Below, one piece after another: positions 16,727-25,288 of a DNA stretch of 64,000 nucleotides. The notes under the pieces are model-generated. The model did no database searches. It saw only the letters and a list, made by a program, of their open reading frames with translations, and was not told the DNA's origin. The number at the start of each line of letters is the position of its first letter. Within the stretch, counting starts at the first letter, position 1. This DNA comes from Trichlorobacter thiogenes (GTDB taxonomy: Bacteria; Desulfobacterota; Desulfuromonadia; Geobacterales; Pseudopelobacteraceae), in contig NZ_FUWR01000001.1 in the NCBI RefSeq assembly GCF_900167465.1, positions 613,269 through 677,268 of the forward strand, read 5' to 3'. The translations under genes were made by a program, and so were the position numbers.

Positions 16727-18949
16727 ATGGCTGACAAAATGTATTCGGAACTTATTGAGAGCTTTATTTCAAATTATGCTCCGCCGGAACGTATTGCCGC
16801 ACGAAAAGACGCAGAGAAAGAAGCACGGGACCTTATTGCAGAAAATCTCGGTCATTTATCAAAGGACCAACTTTCTCAGTTTTTCAAAGTTGCGGACCGT
16901 GACTATGAAAATGGTAGTTTGAAAGAGGGTCGTTATGGCATCACATTTTTGGGTAATAATAGGAAGCTCATTGCTGAACAACCTGAAACTGTAAATAAAT
17001 GGATCAAGGAATTATGGGAAGTTTCAGAAGCAAAGGCTTACAGTCTTGTTGATCAGTTTTTGAAAGAAAAGCCCATCAAGGGAGCTGGAGGTGGGTTTCC
17101 TTCATTTATTCTTTATTTGCGCGACCCCGATTTATTCAATATTTGGATTAAAGTCATGATTGGCGGGATAAATGTTGTAACAGACGAAGTTCTCGCACAT
17201 GATTACAAATCCTACAATTCTGCCGTAAACAGTTTCAGGGAAACTTACCACCTTGAACCTCAAACATTGGACATTGTCTTAACTCTCATTGGTCGAGAAA
17301 ACACGCCCGTTCCTGAGACTAAATCAGAAGATACAATTTCGGCCGATTATTTATTTTCAACTGCGAGTTTTGAATTGCTGGATAAATTACATGCAGCGCC
17401 TGTAGCAGTCACTTATCATGCGAACAAAGAAAATTTCAAAAAATTAGTCGAGTTCCCTCTCCAGTCCCTTCTAAAGGAAGTTGTCACACATCTCCCATGC
17501 AAAATGATTTCCAAAATGGAAACAGAGAAGAAGATTTTTGCACGGATATTGAAAAACGATTATGGAAAGGGAGGAGCTTGGGATTTTTATTGGGGAGCGC
17601 TCTTTCCAAAAGGTGGCGAAAGAACCACCGATGCACAATTGTTTGTCTGGATGGATCATGAAAGCCTCGAAGCAGGCTTTTACATGGGAGAACATGGAAA
17701 GGAACAAAAAGAACGTTTCTTAAAGAATGCGGGGCTTTTCGGGAAAGATATTGGAAAATTATTGGATGCTCAAACCAGGGACAAGTCTCTGTCGTTAGGT
17801 GGTGAGGATAGATTGTTTAGTGGCAATGACCTCACATTTGAGCAATGGCTAAAAGAAGTTTCAACCACGAGTATGAGAGCTGGTGTATCAATTAAAAGGG
17901 CTGAAGTGTTGACAAGCAGCAGGAATGAGCTCGTTAACAGAATATCAATTCTATTTAAGCAACTTTTCCCATTAGTTCTAATGGCAACCACAGAAAATCC
18001 CATGAGTGAAGTTGATGATTACGTTGACGACAAAGTATCCAAACCACCAATACTACCGGTTTTAGATAGCCCTAGTTACAATATAGACGATGCAATGGCG
18101 GAGGTTTTTATAGAGGAGTCTGGGTTTCAGGAAATCCTGGACCTTATTCAATACAAGAAAAACATCATTCTCCAAGGACCGCCGGGTGTAGGAAAAACCT
18201 TCATTGCCAAAAGATTGGCCTATGCAATGATGGGCGTAAAGGATGCGAGTCGGGTCGAGATGATTCAATTCCATCAATCTTACTCCTACGAAGATTTTAT
18301 CCAGGGATATCGCCCCAATGGTGATGGAGGGTTTGAGCTTAAAAATGGCATCTTTTATGATTTCTGCCGTCGTGCCCAAGAGGACGATCTACGTGATTAC
18401 TTCTTCATTATTGATGAAATCAATCGCGGCAACCTGAGCAAGATTTTTGGTGAATTGCTCATGCTGATTGAGTCTGACAAACGAGATAAGTCATTTGCAA
18501 TGCCACTTACATACTCGCGCACCGCTGCCGACCGGTTTTACATCCCAAAGAATCTTCATTTTATCGGCACTATGAACACTGCTGATCGTTCCTTGGCGAT
18601 TGTTGATTATGCTCTCCGACGTCGGTTCAGCTTTGTCGATCTCAAGCCTAATTTTGGCGATAAATTCTCCGAACACCTTGAATCGAAAGATGTTCCAAAA
18701 GATCTGATAAAGCGGATTATTGACAAGATAAACCAACTCAATAGCGATATTTCCAGCGACCAGAAGAATTTGGGGGCAGGATTCTGCATCGGGCACAGCT
18801 TTTTCTGTCCAAATGGAGGAATTGCCAAATATGATCAGGTATGGTTTGAAATGATCATAAAACGGGAAATTGCTCCTCTTGTTCGCGAATACTGGTTTGA
18901 CGATGAAAATAAGGCTCAGCAAAAAATAGCGGGATTGCTGTCCGTCTGA
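16727..18949 (+). CDS. mcrB: McrB-like AAA+ GTPase of a modification-dependent restriction system
   Basis: 740 residues. The N-terminal 1-200 is helical and unlike E. coli McrB, so it is probably the target-recognition part. A DUF2461-like region follows (about 225-350). The C-terminal McrB AAA+ module has Gly-Pro-Pro-Gly-Val-Gly-Lys-Thr at 484-491, Asp-Glu-Ile-Asn-Arg-Gly as Walker B/MNxxD neighbour, and the diagnostic Gly-Thr-Met-Asn-Thr-Ala-Asp-Arg-Ser. McrB hydrolyses GTP, moves on DNA and activates the McrC nuclease. mcrC follows after two bases. The different N terminus suggests recognition of a base modification other than that of E. coli McrBC. Confidence 0.88.
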   Translation: MADKMYSELIESFISNYAPPERIAARKDAEKEARDLIAENLGHLSKDQLSQFFKVADRDYENGSLKEGRYGITFLGNNRKLIAEQPETVNKWIKELWEVSEAKAYSLVDQFLKEKPIKGAGGGFPSFILYLRDPDLFNIWIKVMIGGINVVTDEVLAHDYKSYNSAVNSFRETYHLEPQTLDIVLTLIGRENTPVPETKSEDTISADYLFSTASFELLDKLHAAPVAVTYHANKENFKKLVEFPLQSLLKEVVTHLPCKMISKMETEKKIFARILKNDYGKGGAWDFYWGALFPKGGERTTDAQLFVWMDHESLEAGFYMGEHGKEQKERFLKNAGLFGKDIGKLLDAQTRDKSLSLGGEDRLFSGNDLTFEQWLKEVSTTSMRAGVSIKRAEVLTSSRNELVNRISILFKQLFPLVLMATTENPMSEVDDYVDDKVSKPPILPVLDSPSYNIDDAMAEVFIEESGFQEILDLIQYKKNIILQGPPGVGKTFIAKRLAYAMMGVKDASRVEMIQFHQSYSYEDFIQGYRPNGDGGFELKNGIFYDFCRRAQEDDLRDYFFIIDEINRGNLSKIFGELLMLIESDKRDKSFAMPLTYSRTAADRFYIPKNLHFIGTMNTADRSLAIVDYALRRRFSFVDLKPNFGDKFSEHLESKDVPKDLIKRIIDKINQLNSDISSDQKNLGAGFCIGHSFFCPNGGIAKYDQVWFEMIIKREIAPLVREYWFDDENKAQQKIAGLLSV

Positions 18950-18951
18950 TC

Positions 18952-19977
18952 ATGCATATTCCGATTCAAAATATTTATTACCTCCTCTGCTACGCCTGGA
19001 ACAAGCTAGAAGAACGAGACATTGTTGATGTTCCGGTAGAAGACTGCGCTAACATTGTCGATCTATTGGCAAAGGTATTGATCGGAGCGACAACGCATCT
19101 GTTGAAGCGGGGCCTGGATCGGGGTTATATCGAACATCATGAGGATCGCCCATCCCTGAGAGGGAAGGTGCTCTTTAACCCCTCTCTCAGGCGCACCCTT
19201 TTTCATCAGGGCAAGGCTCATTGCCACTTCGATGATCTGCACTACAACGTTCTTCATAACCAGATACTGAAAACCATCATTCACCGCCTCATCTTGGAGA
19301 AAAGCCTTGATTCTGACTTAAAAGAACAGCTGGTAGGTATTTACCGCAGATTTCATGGTATTGATGAAATAGAGCTCGGTGGTAAAACCTTTAGATCTGT
19401 TCACCTCCACAGAAACAACTACTTTTATGACTTCCCAATGAAGGTTTGTGAACTGGTATACGAAAATCTTCTTGTCGGAGATAGGGCTGGAGACGCACGT
19501 TTCCGGGATTTTTTACGAGACAAGAAGATGTGGCAATTGTTCCAGGAGTTTGTCCGTAATTTCTACCGGCGCGAGCTGCCAGGATTTAAAGTTACTGCCG
19601 GCGGGATTCCATGGAGAGGGCATGGGTTGTCGGATCGCGCTACAGCATCGCTTCCCAGGATGAATACCGACATTACATTAGTGTCTGGAGATAGAAAGAT
19701 CATAATTGACACGAAGTTCTACAAACAGGCATTAGTGACCCACCACAGCAAAGAGATGGTGAGGCCAGATCATTTATACCAATTGTTTGCCTACATCAAG
19801 AATGCGGCTGGTAATGATGCGCCTCACCTTTATGAAGGAATGCTGTTGTATCCGTCGGTTGTCGAGGATCTTGAACTCCAGTATGAGATTCACGGCCATA
19901 GGATGAGTGTACGGTCGATCAATCTGAATCAGGGCTGGAAGGATATCCATAATAGTTTATTATCGTTCGTAATTTAA
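18952..19977 (+). CDS. mcrC: McrC, nuclease subunit of the McrBC-type system
   Basis: 341 residues, typical for McrC. The family-typical N terminus (Ile-x-Asn-Ile-Tyr-Tyr-Leu-Leu-x-Tyr-Ala-Trp) is present. The PD-(D/E)xK centre is Asp240 followed by Asp253-Thr-Lys255; the use of Asp in place of Glu in the second position is also seen in family members. McrC cuts DNA when stimulated by McrB. It begins two bases after mcrB, so expression is coupled. Confidence 0.88.
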   Translation: MHIPIQNIYYLLCYAWNKLEERDIVDVPVEDCANIVDLLAKVLIGATTHLLKRGLDRGYIEHHEDRPSLRGKVLFNPSLRRTLFHQGKAHCHFDDLHYNVLHNQILKTIIHRLILEKSLDSDLKEQLVGIYRRFHGIDEIELGGKTFRSVHLHRNNYFYDFPMKVCELVYENLLVGDRAGDARFRDFLRDKKMWQLFQEFVRNFYRRELPGFKVTAGGIPWRGHGLSDRATASLPRMNTDITLVSGDRKIIIDTKFYKQALVTHHSKEMVRPDHLYQLFAYIKNAAGNDAPHLYEGMLLYPSVVEDLELQYEIHGHRMSVRSINLNQGWKDIHNSLLSFVI

Positions 19978-19997
19978 CACCGGTTGATGGAGATGTT

Positions 19998-20831
19998 ATG
20001 GCACGAAAGAGGACCAGTCCATTTGAAGATATGATTCTGATCGTCAGCAAATTGCCGTGGTGGGCTGGTCTTGCCTTATCATTGGTGTCATACATGGTTC
20101 TGCATGCAATTGCCTCGCGTCCAGTCATGCCATCTGCCGCTACGCCTGGTCAGATGGGTGATGCAGTTGCAAAGAGCCTTTTTACAACCATGGCTATGTT
20201 TGGCCAGTTTGTACTTCCAATTGCTTTTGGCTTCGGGGCTCTTCTTTCAGGAATTTCGGCACTACGCCAGAAGAAGCTCTACGATAACGTGGCGACTCGA
20301 CCTGGTGTTGCTGCTTTGAACGAGATGAGCTGGGCTGATTTTGAACGCCTGGTGAGTGAATATTACCGGCGCAATGGATTTCAGGTGACACGTGAGGGTG
20401 GCAACGGTCCTGATGGAGGCATTGACCTGGTTCTCCGGCAGAAAAGTGAAACGTATCTTGTCCAATGCAAACAGTGGAAGGCCTACAAGGTTGGGGTGCA
20501 ACCGGTGCGGGAGTTTTATGGTGTGATGACAGCGCGTGGTGTTGCTGGTGGATACTTCGTGACGTCCGGAGAGTACACCGGCGAGGCGAAAACATTTGCC
20601 TATGGACTCAATATCACTCTCATCGACGGTCGCAAGTTACGCGAGATGATAGATGTTGCCAGCAAAACGGTTGCAGTATCAGCACCATCACAACCAGCAG
20701 TGACACCGCCTGTTTGTCCAAAGTGTAGTGCAAAAATGAAAAAGCGCGTGGCACGCCAAGGTACTAATGCCGGCAAGGAATTCTGGGGTTGTGTCGCTTA
20801 TCCTAAGTGTAACGGGACAGCTCCTCTATGA
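19998..20831 (+). CDS. membrane-anchored Mrr-like restriction endonuclease with zinc ribbon
   Basis: 277 residues. Two membrane helices (about 20-40 and 55-80) are followed by an Mrr-type nuclease domain (about 110-220) with Gly-x-Asp-Gly-Gly-Ile-Asp143 and Gln156-Cys-Lys158. A C-terminal topoisomerase-type zinc ribbon follows (about 235-277) with Cys-x-x-Cys and Cys-x-x-Tyr-Pro-x-Cys. The nuclease is of the kind that cuts methylated or foreign DNA. Anchoring to the membrane would place it where incoming DNA emerges. It starts 20 bases after mcrC and may be part of the same operon. Confidence 0.82.
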   Translation: MARKRTSPFEDMILIVSKLPWWAGLALSLVSYMVLHAIASRPVMPSAATPGQMGDAVAKSLFTTMAMFGQFVLPIAFGFGALLSGISALRQKKLYDNVATRPGVAALNEMSWADFERLVSEYYRRNGFQVTREGGNGPDGGIDLVLRQKSETYLVQCKQWKAYKVGVQPVREFYGVMTARGVAGGYFVTSGEYTGEAKTFAYGLNITLIDGRKLREMIDVASKTVAVSAPSQPAVTPPVCPKCSAKMKKRVARQGTNAGKEFWGCVAYPKCNGTAPL

Positions 20832-20883
20832 TGCTTAAATATATTTACTAAATCTGCTTGGCAAGGTTATTTGCCCCGGAGAA

Positions 20884-21069
20884 TTACGTAATAAGTCCTG
20901 TAGATAGGAAGCAATTATGATAGGTTATTTTCACAAGTCGTACGAAGGTGGGGATATTCATCCCATATTCTTGGTATTCTTTCAATTGATCAACTAAGCT
21001 TAGCATTTGGTATCCAAGTCTCACCATTTTCGTAGCCACCACATTCCCAAATTTTATTTCACTTGCCAC
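20884..21069 (-). CDS. possible small protein divergent from the HTH regulator
   Basis: 61 residues from a GTG at 21069. The amino-acid composition is protein-like (balanced hydrophobic, charged and aromatic residues, no repeats) and it is not antisense to any gene. No clear Shine-Dalgarno site is visible. It faces away from the HTH gene across the two palindromes at 21093-21149, as expected for a divergently regulated partner. No family recognised; it may be spurious. Apart from this ORF and the palindromes, the 20832-21154 stretch shows nothing else. Confidence 0.3.
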   Translation of the reverse strand: MASEIKFGNVVATKMVRLGYQMLSLVDQLKEYQEYGMNIPTFVRLVKITYHNCFLSTGLIT

Positions 21070-21092
21070 AATTGATACGTGTAATACATTAT

Positions 21093-21149
21093 AAATGTAC
21101 TTTGTACATTTTTAGTGGTTCTAGTAAATTATTGATGTATTTTGTACAT
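21093..21149. promoter_or_regulatory. two palindromic operators upstream of the HTH gene
   Basis: A perfect 8-base inverted repeat AAATGTAC-TTT-GTACATTT (21093-21111) and a near copy ATGTAT-TTT-GTACAT (21135-21149) share the 3-base TTT spacer. Their centres are 40 bases apart, about four helical turns, so both face the same side of the DNA. They end six bases before the first ATG of the HTH gene. This is the expected arrangement for cooperative autorepression by that protein. A minus-strand TATAAT (21088-21093) abuts the first site. Confidence 0.6.
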
Positions 21150-21172
21150 ATTTAATGTATAACCTGATTATG

Positions 21173-21460
21173 GATTATGAAACCTTTAAGGGATACGTGC
21201 GTAAATCGGGCTTGGAACTCAAAGAGTTTGCCGGGCTTATTGGCATGAATCATAAGTCTGTTTCTAACTATTCAAAACTTGGTGAGGTTCCGAAACACGT
21301 CGCGATTATTGTTTTTATGATGGTTGAGCTGGGGCGGCTTGATGTAGACATAATGGTTCTATTTGCCAAGTTGGAGAAGACGGAGCAACAGGTTCGTAAA
21401 CAGCGAAAAAATGCATCTCGTATGAAACCGCTGTGCGGACAAAAAATAATAAATGTATGA
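21173..21460 (+). CDS. small HTH (XRE-like) DNA-binding protein
   Basis: 95 residues from the ATG at 21173; an ATG at 21155 would add six residues. The N-terminal half is a helix-turn-helix: Leu-Lys-Glu-Phe-Ala-x-Leu-Ile-Gly-Met then His-Lys-Ser-Val-Ser-Asn-Tyr. A hydrophobic dimerisation-like helix follows and the tail is basic (100-residue class repressors). It is preceded by twin palindromes that it probably binds. It may control the downstream NADAR operon, which starts 131 bases later. Confidence 0.65.
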   Translation, partial: DYETFKGYVRKSGLELKEFAGLIGMNHKSVSNYSKLGEVPKHVAIIVFMMVELGRLDVDIMVLFAKLEKTEQQVRKQRKNASRMKPLCGQKIINV

Positions 21461-21512
21461 TAACGAAGCTTAGGAACCTACCTAGTCATTTCATCGGAGA
21501 CGAGACCGGTTA

Positions 21513-21536
21513 AATTGAGGCGACCCATTCTCAATT
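21513..21536. promoter_or_regulatory. inverted repeat upstream of the NADAR operon
   Basis: AATTGAG (21513-21519) and CTCAATT (21530-21536) form a perfect 7-base inverted repeat with a 10-base spacer, 56 bases before the NADAR start. It could be an operator or a weak hairpin. TTGAGG within it could act as a -35 element, but no good -10 lies at 17 bases. Confidence 0.3.
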
Positions 21537-21591
21537 ATTGTAATACCTCTGAAATCAATAAATATTCCGGAACAAATGAGGAGGCTCTGCC

Positions 21592-22227
21592 ATGAATAAA
21601 AAGAACTGTACTGAAATGAACACCTGTTTAAATGATACTTCTGACGCCAAGTCTCTTGTTGTTGAACCAGAAATTAGTTTTTACCGCTCAAATGAAAAAC
21701 CTTATGGAGTATTCAGCAACCTTTATAAGAGAACTATTATTTTTGAGGGTCGAGAATATCTTACATCAGAACATGCATACCAAGCTGGTAAGGCCAGGAA
21801 AGAGGAAGTAAAGGAGTGGATTTTAAGCGCGCCGTCTCCTGCATTAGTTGCTATGGCGGCCCATGGACTATACTCTTGGGACATCGTATCTGACTGGTCT
21901 GCCATCAAATTTGATAGAATGCGCCAGGTACTTCGTGTTAAATTTACCCAGCATGAAGACTTGCGCGAGCTACTTCTTTCAACTGGTGAATCTCGTTTAG
22001 TTGAAGCTGGCAAGACAGACAACCCAGTTAACCGACTTTGGGGCGAAGTAAATGGGAAGGGTAAAAACATGCTTGGTGTGCTTTTAATGGAACTGCGCGA
22101 GGAATTACGTAGAGAAGGTCAATCAAAAAAACTTATACCATTTAAGCGGGCTAAGTCCGTACAAAAACGCACACCAGAATTCGTTGAATATAAATCTGAA
22201 TCCGTCTTTAATGTGAGTGCCCGTTGA
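21592..22227 (+). CDS. NADAR-family protein, first gene of a five-gene conflict-type operon
   Basis: 211 residues; the core (about 30-180) matches NADAR/YbiA (DUF1768). Visible are the Phe-Ser-Asn-Leu-Tyr start, Ser-Glu-His-Ala-Tyr-Gln-Ala-Gly-Lys, and the C-terminal Asn-Arg-Leu-Trp-Gly and Gly-Lys-Asn-Met-Leu-Gly blocks. Known family members act on N-glycosidic bonds of riboflavin intermediates or ADP-ribose derivatives, including removal of ADP-ribose from modified nucleic acid. An N-terminal 30-residue and a basic C-terminal extension lie outside the domain. GGAGG precedes the ATG. Its stop overlaps the next gene by four bases (TTGA), so the two are coupled. Confidence 0.82.
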   Translation: MNKKNCTEMNTCLNDTSDAKSLVVEPEISFYRSNEKPYGVFSNLYKRTIIFEGREYLTSEHAYQAGKARKEEVKEWILSAPSPALVAMAAHGLYSWDIVSDWSAIKFDRMRQVLRVKFTQHEDLRELLLSTGESRLVEAGKTDNPVNRLWGEVNGKGKNMLGVLLMELREELRREGQSKKLIPFKRAKSVQKRTPEFVEYKSESVFNVSAR

Positions 22228-24185
22228 ATTATTATGAGACAGAGCTTGAGAGGCTCAACACAACATATTTAGAAGCATTAACTGCTGATGTTGGTGAACT
22301 CAAAAAAGCGATTGCTGGAGCCAGCAACTTGAGCATAATTGGTGTCGGCTCGGGTGGGTCGTTCACAGTTGCATCATTATTATGTAACCTACATGAGGCG
22401 TACACAGGAAGAGTTTCGCGACCATCGACGCCACTTGAGATCATCTGTAATCCTACTCTTTCATCAGCAAGCCCTGTTTTCTTAATATCTGCCGAGGGCA
22501 AAAACCCTGACATCATAGAAGCTTTACTTCGTGCAAGAAGTCACAGTGCCAGAAGTGTACACGTTCTTACTAACCGCCAAGACAGTCCTTTAACCCAGTC
22601 AATCGCAAAACTGACCGATATAAACACGCACGTATTTAACCTTACACAAAAAGATGGGTATCTAGCAACTAATAGCCTTCTTATGGATGCAGTACTTGTA
22701 GCGCGAGCCTATGGCGAATTGGACGGCCAGAAGGACCAATTTCCTTTAAACGTTTGTGACCTCACATTAAATGGGCAACCCATTCAGGATTGGCTTGATA
22801 CTACGGATGAGTTTGTAAAGGAAGTCGTGAGCCGTGGAAATGTAATAGTCACTTACTCTCCTTTACTGACTTCTATTGCTGCTGATCTAGAATCTAAGCT
22901 TGCTGAGGCAGCCCTACTGCATTGCCAGCTAGCTGACATAAGATCATTTGCACACGGACGGCATCTGTGGCTGGCTGAACGCTCATCGGACTGTGCCATT
23001 CTTGCTCTCGTGGAACCGTCTCTAGAAGGGTTATGGTCGCACATGCGAACAATGTTACCTTCTACAATCCCCACTCTGACAATGTCGACGGGAAGCGGGG
23101 CACCATGGGATTTGATTGCGGGGTTGGTAGCGCAAATGTATCTTGTATCTCGCATTGCAAGAGAAATTGGAAAAGATCCAGGACGGCCTACTGTGCCACA
23201 GTTCGGGCGAGACTTATATTACGCCGATTTACATAAGTTTATACCAAAGCCAATAGAATCAGATGATCGTGGTGAACGTTCTAAGTATGAAGTTCTTGGT
23301 GCTCGGTGGCCGTCCAAATTTCGTTACGGCTCTATGAGGCGAAATCTCAACGCATATAAAATTGAACTTGAGCGCCAGAAATTTAAAGCCATTGTGTTTG
23401 ACTATGATGGTACACTTTGCACTTCGCAACGTAAAGATGCGCCTCCACCCGAATCTATATTGAATCAATTGACGCGTCTAGCAGACGCAGGAATTATAGT
23501 TGGCATAGCATCGGGCCGAGGAGGGTCAATTCAGGAACACCTGAGAAATGTATTACCAAAAAACGTGTGGCCTCAATTCAAATTAGGACTATACAATGGG
23601 GGATGGATTACAAGTATTGATGGACCAGAACCTTCGGGCAAAGACACAAGCGAATTTTTGAGCCATGTAACTCGAATAGTCAGAGGGCTCAAAAATTTTG
23701 GTGTACCAATAGAAACAATAAGAACGACTCAACCTTATCAAGTTAGCATACGTTTTCTAGAAGGAATCGCCACAGATCAAATGTGGTTTGTGATTGCCGA
23801 TGCTCTGCGACATGCCGGGCTCGATCTCTCAAGAATGGTACGAAGCAAACATTCAGTAGATGTTTTAGCTGGTGGCGTAGGGAAGTCACGCTTGATCGCC
23901 CAAATCATTCAGGAAAGTAAAATAGACCCTTATCATATTTTAACTATGGGTGACCAAGGTGCTTGGCCGGGCAATGATTCAGCACTACTCGAACACAAAT
24001 TCTCGTTAAGCGTAGACCTGCCGTCACGTAGAATTGACCGGGGGTGGAAGCTTTCTCCACCACATAAGAGAGATGTAGATGCAACCATATGGTATTTAGA
24101 GCGTATTCAGTTATTACCTGAAAGTACTTTTTCTATTTGTATTACCGACAATATTATTTCTGAAACCGATCGTGAACCGGTATGA
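22224..24185 (+). CDS. SIS-domain / HAD-phosphatase fusion protein
   Basis: 653 residues. The first half (1-330) resembles tandem SIS sugar-phosphate-binding domains: Gly-Val-Gly-Ser-Gly-Gly-Ser-Phe at 40-47, a Ser-Ala-Glu-Gly-Lys-Asn-Pro loop, and the later Phe-Ala-His-Gly segment typical of isomerase-type SIS proteins. The C-terminal half is a HAD hydrolase with Asp393-Tyr-Asp395-Gly-Thr-Leu and the acidic motif Gly-Asp577-x-x-x-x-x-Gly-Asn-Asp, preceded by a Cof-type Gly-Lys-Ser-Arg. The likely chemistry is binding or isomerisation of a phospho-sugar, and phosphate removal, in one chain. The substrate is unknown. TTG start inside the NADAR stop; its own stop overlaps the next ATG. Confidence 0.75.
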   Translation: MNYYETELERLNTTYLEALTADVGELKKAIAGASNLSIIGVGSGGSFTVASLLCNLHEAYTGRVSRPSTPLEIICNPTLSSASPVFLISAEGKNPDIIEALLRARSHSARSVHVLTNRQDSPLTQSIAKLTDINTHVFNLTQKDGYLATNSLLMDAVLVARAYGELDGQKDQFPLNVCDLTLNGQPIQDWLDTTDEFVKEVVSRGNVIVTYSPLLTSIAADLESKLAEAALLHCQLADIRSFAHGRHLWLAERSSDCAILALVEPSLEGLWSHMRTMLPSTIPTLTMSTGSGAPWDLIAGLVAQMYLVSRIAREIGKDPGRPTVPQFGRDLYYADLHKFIPKPIESDDRGERSKYEVLGARWPSKFRYGSMRRNLNAYKIELERQKFKAIVFDYDGTLCTSQRKDAPPPESILNQLTRLADAGIIVGIASGRGGSIQEHLRNVLPKNVWPQFKLGLYNGGWITSIDGPEPSGKDTSEFLSHVTRIVRGLKNFGVPIETIRTTQPYQVSIRFLEGIATDQMWFVIADALRHAGLDLSRMVRSKHSVDVLAGGVGKSRLIAQIIQESKIDPYHILTMGDQGAWPGNDSALLEHKFSLSVDLPSRRIDRGWKLSPPHKRDVDATIWYLERIQLLPESTFSICITDNIISETDREPV

Positions 24186-25288
24186 ATGATCAAAATGCAC
24201 AACAGTTATTAGCAAAAGTAATGGGTTGGGATGATCCAAGTGTAGTCCAAGAGCACGTCCCTAACTTGCAATTGTTAGCAGATTATAAGTATGACCATTA
24301 CCAACGGTTTGGTCCGGGGAGAAGATTTGTTGAGAGTTTAGCGCATTGGCTTAAACAATTTGACACGCATGATCGTTCAACGGCCCTAAAACTTGTTATG
24401 GAGAGGCTAATTTATATATCAGAAGGTGAACTTTCTCATCTTGTACAAACTGCTTATCCAGATTGGATTATTCAAGAACGCATTCGACTTGTTGCAGAAG
24501 AGAAAGACATTCCTGTTCATTGTATTGGCAAAATTGTAAATGATAGACGTTTTATTGAGTTGGGGATTAAATCTCTATATTTGGGTCTCAGCGACGGAGC
24601 CAGAACCAACGAAATCAGGCGCGCAAGTGATGGCGACATTAGTAATGAACAAATTTGGCAGGCATACGAACTTGGTGAGGGAAAAGCCAAAGAAATGGTC
24701 GAAGAATTAACCAGCTCCTTATCTAAGGCTGAGTTCAAATCAGCCAACCCAAGGTTCAATATGATCTGGTTGCTCGATGATTTTTCCGGAAGTGGGAACA
24801 CCTACATCCGTTTCGACAATGTAAGCCAAAAGTTCAAAGGGAAAATAAAGAAAATTTATGAAAGATTGCACAAAGGGGACCTCATTGATACATCCCACTA
24901 TGAGGTATATTTATTGTTGTATGTTGCAACACGTCAAGCAGTAGACCATATTGAATACTGGGCAGAACAATTCACATCAGAGAATGGTTATAACCCGCTC
25001 CAAGTACGAGTTTTGTGCGTAATTGAACCAGAAGTTTCGTTTATGAGTAATACAGATACAGAATTGCAGGATTTGATTAGTAATGAGGCTTACTGTGACA
25101 GCAGGGCGTCTGACAAACACTTTAGAGTAGGAGGAACTACCGACCTACGTTGGGGATTTGCTGGCTGTGCACTCCCGATTGTCCTGTCTCATAACACTCC
25201 AAATAACTCCATATATATTTTGTGGGGACCTGAAACATTTAATTTTCATGGTCTCTTCCCACGGGTAAGCCGTCACCGAGAATTCTAA
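24182..25288 (+). CDS. phosphoribosyltransferase-like protein (PRTase-CE type)
   Basis: 368 residues. Asp199-Asp200 in a Trp-Leu-Leu-Asp-Asp-Phe-Ser-Gly-Ser-Gly-Asn-Thr segment has the form of the PRPP-binding loop (two acidic residues followed by Ser/Thr-Gly-x-Thr). A helical N-terminal region (1-190) and a C-terminal Trp-Gly-Pro-Glu and Leu-Phe-Pro-Arg block look like those of PRTase proteins found in conflict systems. This recollection could not be checked here. The predicted role is transfer of, or binding to, a phosphoribosyl group. Overlaps both neighbours (ATGA before, TAATG after). Confidence 0.6.
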   Translation: MNDQNAQQLLAKVMGWDDPSVVQEHVPNLQLLADYKYDHYQRFGPGRRFVESLAHWLKQFDTHDRSTALKLVMERLIYISEGELSHLVQTAYPDWIIQERIRLVAEEKDIPVHCIGKIVNDRRFIELGIKSLYLGLSDGARTNEIRRASDGDISNEQIWQAYELGEGKAKEMVEELTSSLSKAEFKSANPRFNMIWLLDDFSGSGNTYIRFDNVSQKFKGKIKKIYERLHKGDLIDTSHYEVYLLLYVATRQAVDHIEYWAEQFTSENGYNPLQVRVLCVIEPEVSFMSNTDTELQDLISNEAYCDSRASDKHFRVGGTTDLRWGFAGCALPIVLSHNTPNNSIYILWGPETFNFHGLFPRVSRHREF

